7,694 nucleotides of DNA from an uncultured Blautia sp. (GTDB taxonomy: Bacteria; Bacillota; Clostridia; Lachnospirales; Lachnospiraceae), in assembly GCA_946538475.1 (NCBI GenBank), contig CAMNGN010000092.1:1-7694 (forward strand), written 5' to 3'. The notes under the pieces are model-generated. The model did no database searches, had not been told where the DNA came from, and worked only from the letters and a program-made list of their open reading frames with translations. Every line of letters starts with the position of its first letter. Position 1 is the stretch's first letter. Of the stretch, positions 5,576 through 7,694 are shown one piece after another. The translations under genes and the position numbers were made by a program.

Positions 5576-6724
5576 ATGTCTTATGTAACAGATACACTGT
5601 CCAACCTGGTTCATCAGACAGCGTTTTTTAACCTTACCTGGGGCAATTATCTGATGATCGCGGTTGCATGCGTGTTCCTGTATCTGGCTATCCGCCACGA
5701 TTTCGAACCGCTGCTTCTGGTACCGATCGCCTTTGGTATGCTGCTGGTCAACATCTATCCGGACATCATGGCAAGACCGGAAGATATGTCGAACGGTGTT
5801 GGCGGTCTTCTTCATTATTTCTATATCCTGGATGAATTCAGTATTCTGCCGTCCCTGATCTTCATGGGCGTCGGTGCGATGACAGACTTCGGTCCCCTTA
5901 TCGCAAACCCGATCAGCTTCCTTCTGGGAGCTGCGGCACAGCTTGGTATCTATGTTGCTTATTTCCTGGCCATCTTCCTTGGCTTCAACGGAAAAGCAGC
6001 TGCAGCAATCTCCATCATCGGCGGAGCCGACGGCCCGACCTCCATTTTCCTCGCAGGAAAGCTTGGTCAGACCACCCTTATGGGACCGATCGCCGTTGCG
6101 GCATATTCCTACATGTCGCTCGTTCCGATCATCCAGCCCCCGATCATGAAAGCGTTTACGACCGAGCAGGAGCGTAAGATCAAGATGGATCAGCTTCGTC
6201 CGGTCTCCAAACTCGAGAAGATCCTCTTCCCGATCATCATCACGATCGTTGTTTGTATGATCCTTCCGACAACAGCTCCGCTCGTCGGTATGCTCATGCT
6301 CGGCAACCTGTTCAGAGAATCCGGTGTCGTTAAACAGCTGATGGAAACCGCAAGCAACGCAATGATGTACATCGTTGTTATCCTTCTGGGAACATCTGTC
6401 GGTGCTTCCACAAGTGCAGAGGCATTCCTCAATGTCGCTACTCTTAAGATCGTTGTTCTTGGACTTGCGGCATTTGCATTCGGTACGTTCGGCGGTGTCC
6501 TGCTGGGCAAGATAATGTGCAAGATCTCGGGCGGAAAGATCAATCCGCTGATCGGTTCGGCGGGTGTTTCCGCTGTTCCCATGGCTGCGCGTGTGTCACA
6601 GAAGGTCGGTGCCGAGGCAGATCCGACAAACTTCCTGCTGATGCATGCTATGGGTCCTAACGTTGCCGGTGTTATCGGTACCGCAGTCGCGGCCGGTACA
6701 TTCATGGCAATCTTCGGGGTATAA
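5576..6724 (+). CDS. oadB: Na+-translocating decarboxylase beta subunit (OadB/MmdB/GcdB family)
   Basis: This 382-residue integral membrane protein decarboxylates carboxybiotin and couples it to Na+ export, the energy-conserving step of the complex. It is hydrophobic throughout. The family signature GGADGPTSIFLAGKL (149-163) holds Asp152, which by family knowledge is the Na+/proton-binding aspartate of the re-entrant segment. Tyr177/Tyr179 follow in AAYSYMSLVPIIQPPIMKAF. The second conserved core is LLGTSVGASTSAEAFL (270-285), and GPNVAGVIGTAVAAG (360-374) holds the conserved Asn362. The segment TTEQERKIKMDQLRPVSKLEK (195-215) is a charged loop typical of the family. GGGAGG at 5563-5568 is 7 nt before ATG. 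The oadB symbol is for the family: it cannot be told from mmdB by sequence inspection, and it likely serves both carboxyltransferases of this operon. Confidence 0.95.
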   Translation: MSYVTDTLSNLVHQTAFFNLTWGNYLMIAVACVFLYLAIRHDFEPLLLVPIAFGMLLVNIYPDIMARPEDMSNGVGGLLHYFYILDEFSILPSLIFMGVGAMTDFGPLIANPISFLLGAAAQLGIYVAYFLAIFLGFNGKAAAAISIIGGADGPTSIFLAGKLGQTTLMGPIAVAAYSYMSLVPIIQPPIMKAFTTEQERKIKMDQLRPVSKLEKILFPIIITIVVCMILPTTAPLVGMLMLGNLFRESGVVKQLMETASNAMMYIVVILLGTSVGASTSAEAFLNVATLKIVVLGLAAFAFGTFGGVLLGKIMCKISGGKINPLIGSAGVSAVPMAARVSQKVGAEADPTNFLLMHAMGPNVAGVIGTAVAAGTFMAIFGV

Positions 6725-6768
6725 TTCATTGCGGAATAATATCCGTTTTGTGATAAGGAGAAATCATT

Positions 6769-7694
6769 ATGGCAGAAATTGCAAAAAAACCTGTAAAAAT
6801 AGTCGAGACTATTCTGCGTGATGCCCATCAGTCCCTGATCGCGACCCGTATGAGCACCGAGCAGATGCTTCCGATCGTCGACAAACTCGACAAAGTCGGA
6901 TATCATGCAGTAGAGTGCTGGGGCGGCGCTACATTTGATGCTTCCCTTCGTTTCCTTCATGAAGATCCGTGGGACAGACTCAGAAAGCTCCGTGACGGCT
7001 TCAAAAACACCAAACTGCAGATGCTGTTCCGTGGACAGAACATTCTCGGATATCGTCCGTATGCAGATGACGTGGTAGAGTACTTCGTACAGAAATCCGT
7101 CGCAAACGGAATCGACATCATCCGTATCTTCGACTGCCTGAACGACCTTCGTAACCTTCAGACAGCAGTTACGGCTACCAACAAAGAAAAAGCACACGCA
7201 CAGGTAGCTCTTTCCTACACCCTGGGCGATGCTTATACTCTGGAGTACTGGACAGAGACCGCCAAGAAGATCGAGGAAATGGGCGCTGATTCCATCTGTA
7301 TCAAGGATATGGCCGGCCTGCTTCTTCCGTATGCGGCTACCGAGCTTGTCGGAGCACTCAAAGATACCGTCAAGATCCCGATCGAGCTTCATACACACTA
7401 CACCTCAGGTGTCGCTTCCATGACATATCTGAAGGCTGTAGAGGCAGGTGTTGACGTGATCGACTGCGCTATATCTCCGTTTGCACTCGGCACATCTCAG
7501 CCGGCTACCGAAGTTATGGTAGAGACCTTCAAGGGCACACCGTACGACACAGGATTCGATCAGAAGCTTCTTGCAGAGATCGCAGATTACTTCCGTCCGA
7601 TCCGTGACGAGTGTCTGGATAACGGCCTCCTTAATCCGAAGAACCTTGGCGTAAACATCAAGACTCTTCTGTATCAGGTACCGGGCGGAATGCT
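6769..7694 (+). CDS. oadA: Oxaloacetate decarboxylase alpha / pyruvate carboxyltransferase (5S/PycB), N-terminal part
   Basis: 308 codons are visible before the gene runs off the window. It encodes the TIM-barrel carboxyltransferase that exchanges CO2 between oxaloacetate/pyruvate and biotin. ETILRDAHQSLIATR (13-27) gives metal ligand Asp18. ECWGGATFD (49-57) and IDIIRIFDCLND (115-126) line the barrel. CIKDMAGLL (177-185) holds Lys179, the position carbamylated in the family. ELHTHYTSGVA (206-216) gives His208 and His210 of the metal site. All catalytic residues that can be checked are present. Whether it carries its own biotinyl domain at the C-terminus, as Klebsiella OadA does, or stops like 5S/PycB (about 470 residues) cannot be seen, and this bears directly on how the operon works. 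AAGGAG at 6755-6760 is 8 nt before ATG. The gap from oadB is 44 nt with no strong terminator. Arg codons are mostly CGT (10 of 12), suggesting high expression. Confidence 0.95.
   Translation, partial: MAEIAKKPVKIVETILRDAHQSLIATRMSTEQMLPIVDKLDKVGYHAVECWGGATFDASLRFLHEDPWDRLRKLRDGFKNTKLQMLFRGQNILGYRPYADDVVEYFVQKSVANGIDIIRIFDCLNDLRNLQTAVTATNKEKAHAQVALSYTLGDAYTLEYWTETAKKIEEMGADSICIKDMAGLLLPYAATELVGALKDTVKIPIELHTHYTSGVASMTYLKAVEAGVDVIDCAISPFALGTSQPATEVMVETFKGTPYDTGFDQKLLAEIADYFRPIRDECLDNGLLNPKNLGVNIKTLLYQVPGGM

Noticed and set aside
6731..6749. Small hairpin CGGA...TCCG followed by TTTT between oadB and oadA
   Set aside because: A four-base-pair stem with four T's is too weak to call a terminator, and oadA has its own RBS with no promoter visible. 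It may at most trim expression.
6190..7398. Minus-strand open frame (402 codons) spanning the oadB-oadA junction
   Set aside because: It lies against two well-conserved genes, shows no family motif, and is explained by codon bias on the + strand.

Overview
The window looks like a chromosomal stretch from an anaerobic, Lachnospiraceae/Clostridia-type Firmicute. The evidence is moderate GC content, a TTG-started scpB behind a strong Shine-Dalgarno, and clostridial-style Na+-pump decarboxylase genes. The genus cannot be set from sequence alone. All seven genes lie on the + strand, tightly packed. The only gap over 50 bases without a gene is 2678-2796, and it holds a promoter and a leader hairpin. 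I see no RNA genes, mobile elements or CRISPR.

Left part (1-2677): the 3' end of a metallophosphoesterase gene, then scpA and scpB (the kleisin and its winged-helix partner in the SMC condensin complex), then a cytosolic-looking protein of the zinc-dependent phospholipase C fold. Gaps are 18-28 nt and there is no visible promoter or terminator between them, so they probably share a transcript. This is housekeeping content.

Middle (2678-2796): a perfect-consensus housekeeping promoter (TTGACA, 17-nt spacer, TATAAT). About 15-25 nt downstream of the expected transcription start lies a stem-loop followed by six T's, before the ribosome binding site of the next gene. It may act as a leader attenuator, as the terminator of the scp-side transcript, or both.

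Right part (2797-7694, running off the end): a five-gene biotin-dependent carboxyltransferase/Na+-pump operon. The order is acyl-CoA carboxyltransferase (12S/MmdA-like); OadG-family membrane anchor carrying a signal peptide and a large extracytoplasmic domain; biotin carrier protein (ESMKM site); OadB/MmdB-type Na+-translocating decarboxylase beta subunit; and the start of an OadA/5S-type pyruvate-oxaloacetate carboxyltransferase. Two different carboxyltransferases (one for an acyl-CoA, one for a 2-oxoacid) thus share a single biotin carrier and a single Na+ pump in the visible part. This combines a Propionibacterium-type transcarboxylase (12S + 1.3S + 5S) with a Na+-pumping decarboxylase, and is the most interesting feature here. 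From memory, similar clusters are annotated in other Lachnospiraceae, so the layout may not be unique, but its biochemistry is not fixed by the annotation.
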